From Segatella copri (GTDB lineage Bacteria; Bacteroidota; Bacteroidia; Bacteroidales; Bacteroidaceae): a stretch of 64,000 nucleotides of DNA. The position numbers and the translations under genes are program-made. A model generated the notes under the pieces. It made no database searches. It worked only from the letters and a program-made list of their open reading frames with translations, and was not told the origin of the DNA. Where the stretch lies: contig NZ_JAPDVG010000001.1 of the NCBI RefSeq assembly GCF_026015625.1, positions 1,302,001 to 1,366,000 of the forward strand, in the 5' to 3' direction. Position 1 is the first letter of the stretch; each line of letters opens with the position of its first letter. Below, in pieces: positions 17,383 through 26,734 of this stretch.

Positions 17383-18186
17383 CTACACCAGCTTATAGAT
17401 TTCGCTCGGCGTCTTGCGCTTCAATACTTCCAGCTGGAAATCCTTGCCGGCTATGATGCCTTTGCTGCGCAGGATCTGCTCCACGGTTTTGCGTGCCAGC
17501 TCAGGATGGTTGTTCTCCTCGCTGAGATGACAGAGCCAGACGTGATGAAGCTCCGGTGTAGCATAATTGGCAAGCGCCTCGCCACAATCATCGTTGCTCA
17601 GATGACCGTTATCTCCCAGAATGCGCTCCTTCAGATACTGGGGATAATGACCCTGCTGGAGCATCTCTACACTATGGTTCGCCTCGAGCACAAGATAGTT
17701 GGCACGGCCGATAAAGTCGTGCATCTCTTCAGTAATATGCCCCACATCGGTGATGAGGCAGAAGTTCACACCTCCACACTCCACGAAATAGCCAACATTG
17801 TCGGTACTGTCATGGGGTACGCCGAACGGAGTAATCTTAAACTCGCCCAGTGTAAAAGTTACGTTCTTCTCTATCACATGAGCATGGTTAGGCTCTATCT
17901 TCTTTCGAACACAATAGTTGCGCTCGATGCCTTGATGTACTTTACGGGTCGTATATACCGGTAGATGATAGTCAGTACTCAGACTCCCCACCGACTTTAC
18001 ATGGTCGGCGTGGTCATGGGTGATGAGGACGTGATGCACATCCTCGAAGCGAAGTCCATAGTTATGGAAATGCTTCTTCAATATTCTTATTCCTACTCCT
18101 ACGTCTATCAGTATCGAATCCGTATCAGTGTAAAGATAATAGCAATTGCCACTACTTCCACTGCCAAAGGATATAAATTTCAGCAT
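17383..18186 (-). CDS. MBL-fold metallohydrolase (YycJ/WalJ-like)
   Basis: From the ATG at 18186 the protein has 267 residues and starts MLKFISFGSGSSGNCY, the typical beginning of the YycJ/WalJ group. The metal-binding motif THDHADH (56-62) and later histidines (VPHDS, EANHS, GHLS) are present. Family members are cytoplasmic metallo-beta-lactamase-fold nucleases or hydrolases; WalJ is linked to DNA replication and cell-wall coordination in Firmicutes, but the role here is unknown. The upstream extension to 18270 crosses the divergent promoter region and lacks similarity, so it is rejected. Confidence 0.9.
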   Translation of the reverse strand: MLKFISFGSGSSGNCYYLYTDTDSILIDVGVGIRILKKHFHNYGLRFEDVHHVLITHDHADHVKSVGSLSTDYHLPVYTTRKVHQGIERNYCVRKKIEPNHAHVIEKNVTFTLGEFKITPFGVPHDSTDNVGYFVECGGVNFCLITDVGHITEEMHDFIGRANYLVLEANHSVEMLQQGHYPQYLKERILGDNGHLSNDDCGEALANYATPELHHVWLCHLSEENNHPELARKTVEQILRSKGIIAGKDFQLEVLKRKTPSEIYKLV

Positions 18187-18246
18187 TTTAATTGTTATTT
18201 TCCATGCAAAGTTAGCAAAAAAGATTCTTATTACAAAGTTTTTTAC

Positions 18247-18254
18247 TATCTTTG
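18247..18254 (+). promoter_or_regulatory. -7 promoter box of the lipoprotein gene
   Basis: TATCTTTG lies 45 nt before the ATG at 18300, in the short space shared with the divergent MBL gene. Confidence 0.6.
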
Positions 18255-18299
18255 TGCCGAAATATCGCAAAAAAATAGAATTTTTAAGATTTGAGAATC

Positions 18300-18755
18300 A
18301 TGATGAAGAAGTCGATGATAGGTTTATGCATAGCTGTGGCATGCATGAGCGCAAGTATATTCAGCCTTTCGGGATGTGAACCTCACGAAGGCAGCGAGGA
18401 CCAGCTGAAGGCTGATGTTGATTCGTTTGCCAACAATTATTTCAACTGGCATTTCCCGAAAGCCGTGAAGTATTGCACCCAGGAATCGGAGCGCTGGCTG
18501 CGCTATGCTGCAAGTAATGTGAACGAGACCGACGTGGAACTGCTGCGCCAGAAATCGGAGGATGCCAGCATCGAGATTACGGATATTGATTTCGGTGACG
18601 ATGAAACAAGTGCCACCATAACCCTTACGGTTCATAATTTTCTGCAGATGGACAGCATCGGGCAGGATCCGCAGCTCATAGAACAGGCCGATTTCCAACT
18701 GCCGATGTGTATGGAAAAGGGGCTCTGGAAGATTAAGTTGGAAAAATTGCCTTGA
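18300..18755 (+). CDS. Small lipoprotein of unknown function
   Basis: The product has about 151 residues, with a lipoprotein signal peptide whose lipobox is SLSGC. The mature part is an alpha+beta domain (DQLKADVDSFANNYFNWHF..) resembling the DUF4878/NTF2-like lipoproteins that follow the Cys with a short cone-shaped domain. This is a tentative impression. It is probably exported and anchored in the outer or inner membrane. The frame can extend to a TTG at 18291, but tandem ATGs at 18300 and 18303 are better starts. Confidence 0.75.
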   Translation: MMKKSMIGLCIAVACMSASIFSLSGCEPHEGSEDQLKADVDSFANNYFNWHFPKAVKYCTQESERWLRYAASNVNETDVELLRQKSEDASIEITDIDFGDDETSATITLTVHNFLQMDSIGQDPQLIEQADFQLPMCMEKGLWKIKLEKLP

Positions 18756-18757
18756 AA

Positions 18758-18815
18758 AAAGCAAGGAGTTTCTGAGGGACATCATGATCAAAAAGATGCC
18801 CTACAGAAACTCCTG
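18758..18815 (-). terminator. Terminator of tamL
   Basis: An almost perfect 20-bp stem (AGGAGTTTCTG..AGGG.CATC, 18764-18783, with GATGCCCT..CAGAAACTCCT ending at 18814) is followed on the minus strand by TGCTTTTTT. It therefore terminates the leftward tamL transcript. Confidence 0.8.
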
Positions 18816-18845
18816 GCTATAAACTATTAACTATAAAAGCTGCAT

Positions 18846-21026
18846 TTAGAACGGCAGACCAACTGCGAAATGGAAGGCGAAATCGCGGTCTAGTTTCGGG
18901 TGGATAATCGCCCAATGCTCTTCCTTCGTTCCGTAGGCTGGATTGATTGCCTTCATACCCATATCCAGACGGAGGATGAAGTAATCGAAATTCAACCTGA
19001 GACCTAAGCCATAGGCTACAGCTATCTGTTTGTAGAATTCATCTATCTTGAACTGGCCGCCAGGCTGATCCTGATAATTGCGAAGTGTCCAGATATTACC
19101 GGCATCGATAAACGCTGCACCCTCAAACTTCCAGAAGAGCGAAGTGCGATATTCGGCATTCAAGTCGAGCTTCACATCACCCGTCTGGTTGATGAAATCT
19201 ATTCTGCCGTCAGTTCCTTTAAACTTGCCCGGACCTAATTCTCTTACGCCCCAACCTCTTACCGAGTTGGCACCACCCGAGAAATAACGCTTTTCGAAAG
19301 GTAGCACCGTACTGTTGCCGTAAGGATAAGCCACACCGATGCCCGCATGCAGCGCCAGAGCATTGCGCTTATCAAACTGCATCAGATGGGTATAATCTAC
19401 ATCAAACTTGGCATACTGGGCATAAGCTATATTAAATAATGTTCGCTGCCCCTGGCTATTCACCTTGAAACCGAATGTCTTGGAAACACCGCTCAGCAGA
19501 TTGCCCGAAGTCTCTACATTCACTCGCACAGCATCTACCCCATCGCTATAACTCAAACCGAAACCCATCTTCATGATAAACAGGTCTTCGTAATTGTAGC
19601 GGAGGATGGCATTTCTGTTTTCTGCATTATCGAGATAGTCTCTCTTGAAAGTCTCGGATATCCATGGCATATACACATAGTTGAGATCGAGCAGGTCGAA
19701 ACGCCAGGCCAGGTGATGACGCGGTTCTGTCCAGCGATAACGCCAGGCAGTAGAGAATACGCGGCGATGAAACTCCGGACGGTTCTGAAGATTCCAACTT
19801 GCCGACAACTCGCTGTTTGCCGTCTGTCTTCTTCTGAAATTTCTTGAAAGGAAAGGCGCCAAGAAACGAGGGAAAACCAGTTTGCCTTCAACCGAATATT
19901 CAGTATAGTTCTGGTCCTGATACCCCTCCAGACCGGTAATAGCCTCGTAAGCTCCACGAAGTTCGATGCTCAGCTGCTCACTACCCCTGAAGAGATTTCG
20001 GTTGGTATAAGTGAGCGAAGCAGCAGCTCCCAAGTCGCCCGCCGTATTGGTTCCTTCCGGCTGGAAGGCAATGGTAGAAGGCTTGTTGGTACTGATCTGG
20101 ATATTGCAATCCATCTGCCGGCTGATGCTGTCCCTCTCCATTCCGTTCTCCGTAACCTGGTTGCTGTCAGGAACTTCAGAGAAACTGATATTGGTATACT
20201 TCACCGCCTGCAGACGGGCAAAGTTGTTATAGGTGCGCTGCAAGGCAGCAGCGCTGTAGGGACGGCCTTCGCTGAGGGCAGTGGCATTGAGCAAAACCTG
20301 ATGGCGCAGATGGATTCGGTCGCTGTCATTACTCAGATAGTTGATGTTTCTGATTTCATATCGGGTATGATCAACCTCAGGAGCATTACTGTTTGCCTTA
20401 TACTTCATCAGGTGGAGCGTCAGGGCGATATCCTTCTGTCCCGCAATCGTATCGGCAGAAAACTGGATAAAATCTTTATGAAAGCGGAAATAGCCATCAT
20501 TGGTCAGAAGGCTGGAGATACGTCTGCGTTCATTATCCAATGTTTCTACCGTAAATCTCATACCCGGCTTAATCTGCTGATTATCGGGATTATCGAGATG
20601 CAGAAGTTGCTGGATATGTTCATCTTCCACTTCATATTTCACCTTACCTATCATAAAAGGTTCTCCGGGATGCAACAGATAGGTAGCATCCAGTTTCTTT
20701 CCTTTCTTGGTGGTATAGAGCGACACCCCGGCATGCATGAAGCCCTGGTTCTGCATGGCGGTAAGCAGATCCTGACAGGAGAGCCGCGCCTGCAAAGTAT
20801 CGTAGATGACAGGCTTCTTGCTGAAAGGATTCTTGAAGAGCGAGAAGAGTTTCGGTTTCTCTTTCTGGCGCACATACTGCTTGAGCGCCCCGGCATTATA
20901 CCCTGCCGAGTCGCTCTTCACTTCCACCTTATTTAATATATACTCCCCTTCCGGCACCATTTTGCTTGAAGAACAAGATGCTATGAGCAGCGGCAAGGCA
21001 AGTAATGAAATCGTTTCTTTTTTCAA
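18846..21026 (-). CDS. tamL: TamL: lipoprotein member of the TamA/BamA (Omp85) family
   Basis: The product has about 726 residues. A signal peptide with lipobox LLIASC (the acylated Cys) is followed by POTRA-like domains (roughly 30-320) and a C-terminal 16-strand Omp85 barrel with the lid-lock motif region GGANSVRGW and the end FHFAVGLPF. In Bacteroidota the lipid-anchored TamA homologue is called TamL and works with TamB in inserting envelope proteins or lipids. The frame reaches a TTG at 21062, but that codon lies upstream of the TATCTTTG promoter. The first start downstream of the box is the TTG at 21026 (..LKKETISLLALPLL), which gives a normal lipoprotein signal. Confidence 0.85.
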   Translation of the reverse strand: MKKETISLLALPLLIASCSSSKMVPEGEYILNKVEVKSDSAGYNAGALKQYVRQKEKPKLFSLFKNPFSKKPVIYDTLQARLSCQDLLTAMQNQGFMHAGVSLYTTKKGKKLDATYLLHPGEPFMIGKVKYEVEDEHIQQLLHLDNPDNQQIKPGMRFTVETLDNERRRISSLLTNDGYFRFHKDFIQFSADTIAGQKDIALTLHLMKYKANSNAPEVDHTRYEIRNINYLSNDSDRIHLRHQVLLNATALSEGRPYSAAALQRTYNNFARLQAVKYTNISFSEVPDSNQVTENGMERDSISRQMDCNIQISTNKPSTIAFQPEGTNTAGDLGAAASLTYTNRNLFRGSEQLSIELRGAYEAITGLEGYQDQNYTEYSVEGKLVFPRFLAPFLSRNFRRRQTANSELSASWNLQNRPEFHRRVFSTAWRYRWTEPRHHLAWRFDLLDLNYVYMPWISETFKRDYLDNAENRNAILRYNYEDLFIMKMGFGLSYSDGVDAVRVNVETSGNLLSGVSKTFGFKVNSQGQRTLFNIAYAQYAKFDVDYTHLMQFDKRNALALHAGIGVAYPYGNSTVLPFEKRYFSGGANSVRGWGVRELGPGKFKGTDGRIDFINQTGDVKLDLNAEYRTSLFWKFEGAAFIDAGNIWTLRNYQDQPGGQFKIDEFYKQIAVAYGLGLRLNFDYFILRLDMGMKAINPAYGTKEEHWAIIHPKLDRDFAFHFAVGLPF

Positions 21027-21048
21027 AATATCTATCGTTTTTGATATG

Positions 21049-21056
21049 CAAAGATA
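21049..21056 (-). promoter_or_regulatory. -7 promoter box of tamL
   Basis: The minus strand reads TATCTTTG 22 nt upstream of the proposed TTG start. Its position rules out the longer reading frame. Confidence 0.6.
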
Positions 21057-21097
21057 ATGCAAAACAAATTAAATACAAAATATTTAGCACTTTTTAT

Positions 21098-21128
21098 TTT
21101 GAAATGTCTATATTTTATGTTACCTTTG
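21098..21128 (+). promoter_or_regulatory. Promoter of the RNA methyltransferase gene
   Basis: TTTG (21098-21101), 19 bp, TACCTTTG (21121-21128); the ATG follows at 21151. Confidence 0.75.
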
Positions 21129-21150
21129 CACACATATAGACAAAAAATAA

Positions 21151-21900
21151 ATGATTAGCAAGAATAAAATAAAGTACATACGTTCGCTCGAACTGAAGAA
21201 GAACAGAAATAAAGAAGGAAAGTTCGTGGCAGAAGGTTTCAAGGTGGTAGACGATCTGCTTGCTCTGCAACCTGCCGACCTGATTGTGGCTACCGGCGAA
21301 TGGCTCCGGGGCAAACACTTCGGGGCTGAAACCGAAGTGATAGAGGTTACTGATGAAGAACTGAAGAAGGTAAGTTTCCTGCAGCATCCGCAGCAGGTGC
21401 TTGCCGTATTCAGACAGGAAACATCAGGAGATTACTCTATTAATACCAGCGAACTGAGTCTGGCGCTCGACGGCGTTCAGGACCCGGGCAACCTGGGCAC
21501 CATCATCCGCATCGCCGACTGGTTTGGCATCACCCATATCTACTGCAGTCAGGATACTGCCGACGTATACAATCCGAAGGTGGTTCAGGCTACGATGGGC
21601 AGCATAGCAAGAGTGAAGGTAGAATACGGCGACCTGCTGGGACTGGTAGAATCACTTCCTGCTGATGTTCCCGTTTACGGCACCCTGCTCGATGGCGACA
21701 ACATCTATCAGCAAAAGCTCGAAAATCGTGGACTCATCGTGATGGGAAACGAAGGAAAAGGCATCTCGCCAGACCTGGCAAAGAAGGTAAATCACAAGTT
21801 GCTCATCCCTAACTTTCCGGAAGGTAGAGCTACCGCCGACAGTCTGAATGTGGCTATCGCTACCGCCATTACCTGCTCAGAATTCAGAAGAAACTTTTAA
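21151..21900 (+). CDS. SpoU/TrmH-family RNA 2'-O-ribose methyltransferase
   Basis: The protein has 249 residues. The N-terminal substrate-binding domain (KNRNKEGKFVAEGFKVVDDL) precedes a SPOUT domain with the usual motifs: LDGVQDPGNLGTIIRIADWFG (motif 1), GNEGKGISPDLA (motif 2) and IPNFPEGRATADSLNVAIAT (motif 3). It methylates a ribose in rRNA or tRNA using AdoMet; the exact target is not shown by the sequence. It is transcribed from its own promoter just after the divergent tamL. Confidence 0.93.
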   Translation: MISKNKIKYIRSLELKKNRNKEGKFVAEGFKVVDDLLALQPADLIVATGEWLRGKHFGAETEVIEVTDEELKKVSFLQHPQQVLAVFRQETSGDYSINTSELSLALDGVQDPGNLGTIIRIADWFGITHIYCSQDTADVYNPKVVQATMGSIARVKVEYGDLLGLVESLPADVPVYGTLLDGDNIYQQKLENRGLIVMGNEGKGISPDLAKKVNHKLLIPNFPEGRATADSLNVAIATAITCSEFRRNF

Positions 21901-21973
21901 AGGTAAAAAAGTAAAAGGGTAAAAAGGTAAAAAACTTTTAAAGGGTAAAAAGTAAAAGAGTAAAAAAACAAAA
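21901..21973. repeat. A-rich simple repeat (GGTAAAAAAGTAAAAG type)
   Basis: Imperfect reiteration of GTAAAA(A/G)GG units between the methyltransferase stop and the next gene. It is probably a slippage-prone spacer and no coding is seen. Confidence 0.6.
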
Positions 21974-22003
21974 GCGATAATTAGAAATTAAAACAAGATA
22001 GTT

Positions 22004-22681
22004 ATGGAAGTAAATGAATTATTTAAGCACCGAAGTATAACTTCCTGCATGAGAGCATCATACGATACCATAACAAGTGACTTCAGATCACTCGTAAAAC
22101 AGACATGGACTACCCATGTTCCATTTGCTGTATTGCTGGCTATCGTACTCTATTTCCTCCTCCCCAACAAACCACTTCACGATTGGGGAGCCGTGAATCC
22201 GATGGCTTCGTTCATTCTGCAAACCATCATTTACGGAGCCACTATCGTGATGGCTATCGTATCATTCTGGCATCTTCTGCCAAGAAAACAACTGTGTCCT
22301 AAGGGCGAAAAGCGCAAAATAGGAAAATCTCTCCTCCGCATTCTCCGCCACTTCGGAGGTTTCTTTCTGACCAGTTTTCTCGGCATGATTATCGTAGGCA
22401 TCGCTACCTTTATCGCAGCCCTACCTTCCATCATCCTCATCATCGCACAGATCTATTCACAGCTCGGTGCACTTGATGGCGACCCGCTCGGTGTGCCGGG
22501 TTATTTCACCCCACTCCTCTTCCTAGTGTTCACCATCACCTTCCTGCTCATCATATACGCCTTGAGCTGGCTTGGCATTTCGCTTGCCTATCAATTCGGC
22601 TCTTACAAGGTACAAGACGAAGAGAAACAGAGAATGAAGGAAAGTCAGAAAATGGCAACTACAGAGATAGAAAAATATTAA
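22004..22681 (+). CDS. Uncharacterised multi-pass membrane protein
   Basis: The protein has 225 residues with about five hydrophobic segments (VPFAVLLAIVLYFLLP, FILQTIIYGATIVMAIVSFW, FLTSFLGMIIVGIATFIAAL/PSIILIIAQIYSQL, LLFLVFTITFLLIIYALSWLG) and a charged C-terminal tail. The family is unknown to me, though similar small proteins sit beside SpoU methyltransferases or his genes in related genomes as far as I recall. It lies 26 bp before hisB in the same direction and may be co-transcribed with it. Confidence 0.75.
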   Translation: MEVNELFKHRSITSCMRASYDTITSDFRSLVKQTWTTHVPFAVLLAIVLYFLLPNKPLHDWGAVNPMASFILQTIIYGATIVMAIVSFWHLLPRKQLCPKGEKRKIGKSLLRILRHFGGFFLTSFLGMIIVGIATFIAALPSIILIIAQIYSQLGALDGDPLGVPGYFTPLLFLVFTITFLLIIYALSWLGISLAYQFGSYKVQDEEKQRMKESQKMATTEIEKY

Positions 22682-22707
22682 TCGTATTAACATAATATAT
22701 AAGAGAA

Positions 22708-23784
22708 ATGAAACAGACAAGATTACTCTTCATCGACCGCGATGGAACTCTGATTCAGGAACCAGAGGACGAACAGATTGACAGCTTCGAGAAGCTGGTA
22801 TTCACCAAGGGCGTGTTCCGCAATCTCGCCTTCATTGCCCAGCACACCGACTACGAGCTGGTGATGGTGAGCAACCAGGACGGCTTGGGTACCGACTCCT
22901 TTCCGGAAAATACCTTCTGGCCAGTCCACAACTTCATCATCCAGACCCTGGAGAGCGAAGGCATCCACTTCAGCAAACAGCACATCGACCGCCACTTCCC
23001 TGAGGATAACTCGCCGATGAGAAAGCCGGGCACAGGCATGCTGACCGAATACATCGATAATCCTGCCTACGATATGGCAAACAGTTATGTAATCGGTGAC
23101 CGTGAAACCGATGCCCAGCTTGCAGAAAACCTGGGTTGCAAGAGTCTGATTCTTGGAAAGGATGGCATGGACTGGGACAAGATAGCCGAGATTCTCTTTG
23201 CCGGCGACCGCATCGCAGAGGTGAAGCGCACCACCAAGGAAACGGATATCTACATCAAGGTAAATCTCGATGGTTCAGGAAAATGCGACATTTCTACCGG
23301 TCTCGGTTTCTTCGACCACATGCTGGAACAGATAGGCAAGCACGGCATGATGGATCTCACCATCCATACCAAGGGCGACCTCTATGTGGATGAGCATCAT
23401 ACCATTGAGGATACGGGTATTGCACTGGGCGAATGCCTGCTGCAGGCTTTAGGTGACAAGCGCGGAATAGAAAGATACGGCTATAGTCTGCCGATGGACG
23501 ACTGTCTCTGTCAGGTGGCATTGGATTTCGGTGGCCGTCCATGGCTGATCTGGGATGCCGAATTTCACAGAGAAAAGGTGGGCGAAATGCCAACCGAGAT
23601 GTTCAAGCATTTCTTCAAGAGTCTGAGTGATGCGGCAAAGATGAACCTCAACATCAAGGCTGAGGGCGAGAACGAGCATCATAAGATAGAAGGCATCTTC
23701 AAGGCGCTTGCCCGTTCGCTGAAAATGGCGGTAAAGAGAGACATCTACCACTTCGAACTTCCTAGCTCTAAGGGAATGCTGTAA
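22708..23784 (+). CDS. hisB: Bifunctional histidinol-phosphatase / imidazoleglycerol-phosphate dehydratase
   Basis: The protein has 358 residues, the size of the fused HisB. The N-terminal HAD phosphatase carries the nucleophile motif DRDGT (Asp10, Asp12) and VIGDRETD. The C-terminal IGPD domain starts near 170, with [14 protein letters not shown], the metal-binding DEHHTIEDT and later [15 protein letters not shown]. It catalyses the dehydration of IGP and the dephosphorylation of histidinol-phosphate in histidine synthesis. No other his gene is in the window, so hisB is either at the end of a his operon whose other genes are absent here, or isolated. Confidence 0.95.
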   Translation: MKQTRLLFIDRDGTLIQEPEDEQIDSFEKLVFTKGVFRNLAFIAQHTDYELVMVSNQDGLGTDSFPENTFWPVHNFIIQTLESEGIHFSKQHIDRHFPEDNSPMRKPGTGMLTEYIDNPAYDMANSYVIGDRETDAQLAENLGCKSLILGKDGMDWDKIAEILFAGDRIAEVKRTTKETDIYIKVNLDGSGKCDISTGLGFFDHMLEQIGKHGMMDLTIHTKGDLYVDEHHTIEDTGIALGECLLQALGDKRGIERYGYSLPMDDCLCQVALDFGGRPWLIWDAEFHREKVGEMPTEMFKHFFKSLSDAAKMNLNIKAEGENEHHKIEGIFKALARSLKMAVKRDIYHFELPSSKGML

Positions 23785-23788
23785 CTTC

Positions 23789-23869
23789 TAGGCACGGATT
23801 ACACGGAGGCTGGCGTTATGAGTTTTTTTAAAGTTACGCAAGTCAAAAAATCCGTGTAATCCGTGCCTA
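23789..23869. terminator. Bidirectional terminator / GGCACGGATTACACGGA palindrome
   Basis: A perfect 19-bp stem (TAGGCACGGATTACACGGA, 23789-23807, with its complement 23851-23869) has a 43-nt loop and T/A runs, between convergent hisB and porin genes. The ACGGATTACACGGA word is a common interspersed sequence in Bacteroidales. Confidence 0.75.
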
Positions 23870-23875
23870 AAAAAA

Positions 23876-24937
23876 TTAGAACTTTGTCATGAACTCCACA
23901 ACAATCTTATCTTTTTCTGAAACTTTAGCTATACCACCTTTACGATAGAAATATTTCTCGTAGTTGATACGGATATCAGAGATGAATGGCTTGGCAAGAC
24001 TCAGGGTTACACCGCCCGTAACACGATGGCGCTTATAATCATTAATCTTCAAGGCACCAAGCTCTGTATCAGAACCGCCATATCTTGTACCATCACTGTG
24101 GTCGCTCATGAAATCATATCTTGCCAAAGGAGAAACCTTCCTGATGATGCTCTTGGGATTAGCCACCGGAATATCATAGCATACGAATCCATCGAAAGCA
24201 TGCACATCGTGAAAGGCATTCTTGCTGTAATGCTTGTAAAGATACTCAGCCTCAGCAATGAAACCGCCCTTGTGGAAGGTGATACCACCATCATACATCG
24301 TTACCGTAACATCAGATGGCTTGATCTTCTGGGTACTCAACACCAGGTTCACATTCGGAAAGAGGAACTGAGCCTTGGCTGAATAGTTAACGCCCTTGGT
24401 CCAGTAATCCTTCTGGTTGGTCAAGCCCGAACCGTTGAAGATACCGGCATTCACCACGATAGGGAAACCTACATTCCAGGTGTATCCGATTTCAGCACCC
24501 ACGTCACGCACGTTGCCCACCTGCTTGGCGATGAACGAACGGTTGGCGAAGTACTGCTGATGAGGAGAACGGTGAGCATCAATAGTGAATGGCACACGCT
24601 CCTGACCGATGGTAAGCTGCAGTGTCTTCCAAGGCTTGATGCGGGTATAAGCATCAAGCATCTTGATCTTACCCTCATCACAGAGATCAATCTCAGCCTT
24701 ATAACTAACCTCCTTTGTTACATTTCCTGCTACATTGATACGGGCCGTACGCACCTCAAATCGTCCCTCCCCCTCTTCGGTCTGGTACTCATACTTAGAG
24801 CGGATGGTTCCACCAAAGGTCATCGACTTGGCGAAATTCTCAATGCCCTTCTCTACAGAGCTTTTTTCTGTATTCTGAGCATTCATTCCCATCGACACCA
24901 TCGTGAGTGCCATCAACAAATACGTTTTCTTCTTCAT
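23876..24937 (-). CDS. Outer-membrane porin, phosphate-selective (OprO/OprP) type
   Basis: The protein has 353 residues. A signal peptide (MKKKTYLLMALTMVSMGMNAQ) precedes a 16-stranded beta-barrel of alternating residues, ending in the terminal Phe typical of outer-membrane proteins (..KIVVEFMTKF). The segments LTIGQERVPFTIDAHRSPHQ and FAKSMTFGGTIRSKYEYQ match the porin O/P family. It probably takes up anions or small solutes; specificity cannot be read. It has a 98-nt leader from the promoter at 25036-25043. Confidence 0.85.
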   Translation of the reverse strand: MKKKTYLLMALTMVSMGMNAQNTEKSSVEKGIENFAKSMTFGGTIRSKYEYQTEEGEGRFEVRTARINVAGNVTKEVSYKAEIDLCDEGKIKMLDAYTRIKPWKTLQLTIGQERVPFTIDAHRSPHQQYFANRSFIAKQVGNVRDVGAEIGYTWNVGFPIVVNAGIFNGSGLTNQKDYWTKGVNYSAKAQFLFPNVNLVLSTQKIKPSDVTVTMYDGGITFHKGGFIAEAEYLYKHYSKNAFHDVHAFDGFVCYDIPVANPKSIIRKVSPLARYDFMSDHSDGTRYGGSDTELGALKINDYKRHRVTGGVTLSLAKPFISDIRINYEKYFYRKGGIAKVSEKDKIVVEFMTKF

Positions 24938-25035
24938 TTCTTACCTTAATTATATATACACGTAAATCTGATTTTCTTTATTCCGAATGAAATCTTTTCC
25001 GATGATGCGGAAAGACATCTTCTTCATTTCGACTG

Positions 25036-25043
25036 CAAAGGTA
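25036..25043 (-). promoter_or_regulatory. -7 promoter box of the porin gene
   Basis: The minus strand reads TACCTTTG, 98 nt before the porin ATG. The intergenic span 24938-25288 holds this box, the sigma-gene promoter and nothing else I can identify. Confidence 0.6.
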
Positions 25044-25204
25044 AGGAGAAGATATTTCTACCGTAAAACATAAGTATTACAAAGCTGTTACATCACTGAT
25101 TTTCTGCACCTGTAATATCATTGTAATGATGGCAAAAACAGAGGAATAAGCCACTTCATCCACAAATAAAATAAAAGAGATGTCTATATCTCAAATTTTT
25201 ATGC

Positions 25205-25212
25205 TATCTTTG
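25205..25212 (+). promoter_or_regulatory. -7 promoter box of the sigma operon
   Basis: TATCTTTG lies 77 nt before the sigma-factor ATG at 25289. No clear TTTG -33 element is present, so this promoter may be weak or activator-dependent. Confidence 0.55.
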
Positions 25213-25288
25213 CACGGAAATGTGCGAAGGTAGCATTTTTTTGTTTACCTTTCGCCTCTTCTTGCGTCATACACATAAAAAGGAACAA

Positions 25289-25795
25289 ATGGAAGAAACA
25301 GAATTTGAACATATCGCCCAGAAAATGCGCCCCAGGTTGACGGCACATTGTCAACGCTATCTCTCGGCAGGAACCCTTGCCGAAGAAGCTGATGACATCG
25401 TGCAGGAAACCCTGGTGAAGCTCTGGAAGATGCACGAAAGGCTCTCGGAATACCAGAGCATCGAGGCCTTAGGTATGACGATAGCCAGGAATCTCTGCAT
25501 CGACCATCTGAGACGCAACAAAGCCCAGACGGCATCGCTGGAACAGATGAAGCATCCCGCAGAAATCTGTACGGCAACAGAGCGTACCGACCAGACCATC
25601 ATCGGCGAGGATACGCAAAGGCGACTCAACAGGGCGATGGACAGGCTTCCGGATACGCAGAGAAGAATGCTGCTATTGAGAAGCGAGGGAAAGAGCCTCG
25701 ATGAGATTGCCGAAATCTGCGGAGCCAACAAGACGAGCACCAAGACGATGATTTCTGCAGCAAGAAGATCATTGCTGAAAATGATGAAGTCATAA
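25289..25795 (+). CDS. ECF-type sigma-70 factor
   Basis: The protein has 168 residues. Sigma region 2 is seen in ADDIVQETLVKLWKMHERL and LGMTIARNLCIDHLRRNK, and region 4 in RLPDTQRRMLLLRSEGKSLDEIAE with the recognition helix NKTSTKTMISAARRSL. The preferred start is ATG 25289; the frame continues 23 codons upstream, over the promoter. It heads a three-gene operon with a membrane protein and a small secreted plug-like protein. The membrane protein is the obvious candidate anti-sigma factor. Confidence 0.9.
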   Translation: MEETEFEHIAQKMRPRLTAHCQRYLSAGTLAEEADDIVQETLVKLWKMHERLSEYQSIEALGMTIARNLCIDHLRRNKAQTASLEQMKHPAEICTATERTDQTIIGEDTQRRLNRAMDRLPDTQRRMLLLRSEGKSLDEIAEICGANKTSTKTMISAARRSLLKMMKS

Positions 25796-25871
25796 AAGGT
25801 TGGTGCTCAAATTGAGCTCTAAATTAAACTTCAAATTGAATTCTAAAAAAGGAACTCTAAAAAGGAAAGAA

Positions 25872-26696
25872 ATGAAGAAACTAGAAGATATAACCTATCG
25901 CCACGAGCTGATAGAGCGCTACCTCGATGCTGATACCAGCGTGGAGGAAGAACAGGCATTGGCTGATTTCTATCGCCATTGCGAGAATAAGGATTTAACG
26001 GATGAGGATCTCGACATCAGAAACCTGATGCTGGGAATGGAGAACTATACTCCGAATATTCTTCAACCAACTTCTAAGAAGCACGAAACAAGATGGGTAC
26101 GCCTCTCAGCCATTCTTCTCGCTACGGCGATGCTGGCAGGACTCATCTTCCTGCTCTTCCCTATCAAGGATTATTTCTCATCCTCTTCTGAACAACAACC
26201 TGGCCTTGCCAACCTGGTTCCTACAGAACAGGTGGTTCGCTCGCAGCCTTCTTCCGAGGATGAAGACGGGAACCTGAACGCATACGAAAAGATGGAACGT
26301 GCCGACTCCCTCTTCCTGGCTGCAACCCAGGATATCGTGACCCAGCAGGAAATGAAGTCAAGCAAGATGGCCCTTGCCAAAAGAAAGAATATCGCAGAAA
26401 GAAGCGAGAAAGATGCTGGGAAGACTGCAGAAAATACAGAAGAAACCTCTTCCGGCAATGCCGGGAAGACTTCATCTGAAGCAGAAAGAAGCATTCATGA
26501 AGATTTCAATCAGATTTATGAAGTAGCCTCTGCCGCCCTGCCTTCTGCCGAGCAGCTGACCATCAACCGCCAAGGCGATAACATCGTTATCTCAACCCTG
26601 GACAACGACGGCAACATGCAGCATTACACCATCAATATCGCAGAAACGCAAGATGGTAGCTATCAGCTACTTCCTTTGGCACAGTTAAACGAATAA
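25872..26696 (+). CDS. Membrane protein, probable anti-sigma factor
   Basis: The protein has 274 residues from the ATG at 25872 (AAAGGAAAG upstream). It has a cytoplasmic acidic N-terminus of about 70 residues (EDITYRHELIERYLDADTSV EEEQ.., which resembles the start of many Bacteroidales anti-sigma proteins), one transmembrane helix (LSAILLATAMLAGLIFLLF) and a periplasmic Ser/Glu/Lys-rich domain. The order sigma, membrane protein and topology suggest an anti-sigma factor that senses an envelope signal. No FecR or zinc-binding signature is visible, so this is inferred from context. Confidence 0.65.
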   Translation: MKKLEDITYRHELIERYLDADTSVEEEQALADFYRHCENKDLTDEDLDIRNLMLGMENYTPNILQPTSKKHETRWVRLSAILLATAMLAGLIFLLFPIKDYFSSSSEQQPGLANLVPTEQVVRSQPSSEDEDGNLNAYEKMERADSLFLAATQDIVTQQEMKSSKMALAKRKNIAERSEKDAGKTAENTEETSSGNAGKTSSEAERSIHEDFNQIYEVASAALPSAEQLTINRQGDNIVISTLDNDGNMQHYTINIAETQDGSYQLLPLAQLNE

Positions 26697-26734
26697 TAAA
26701 ACATTTCACGCTGAATTATAAACATTTCACGCTT

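Noticed and set aside
21901..21973. Phase-variation tract
   Set aside because: The A-rich simple repeat lies after a stop codon and well before the next start, with no coding overlap.
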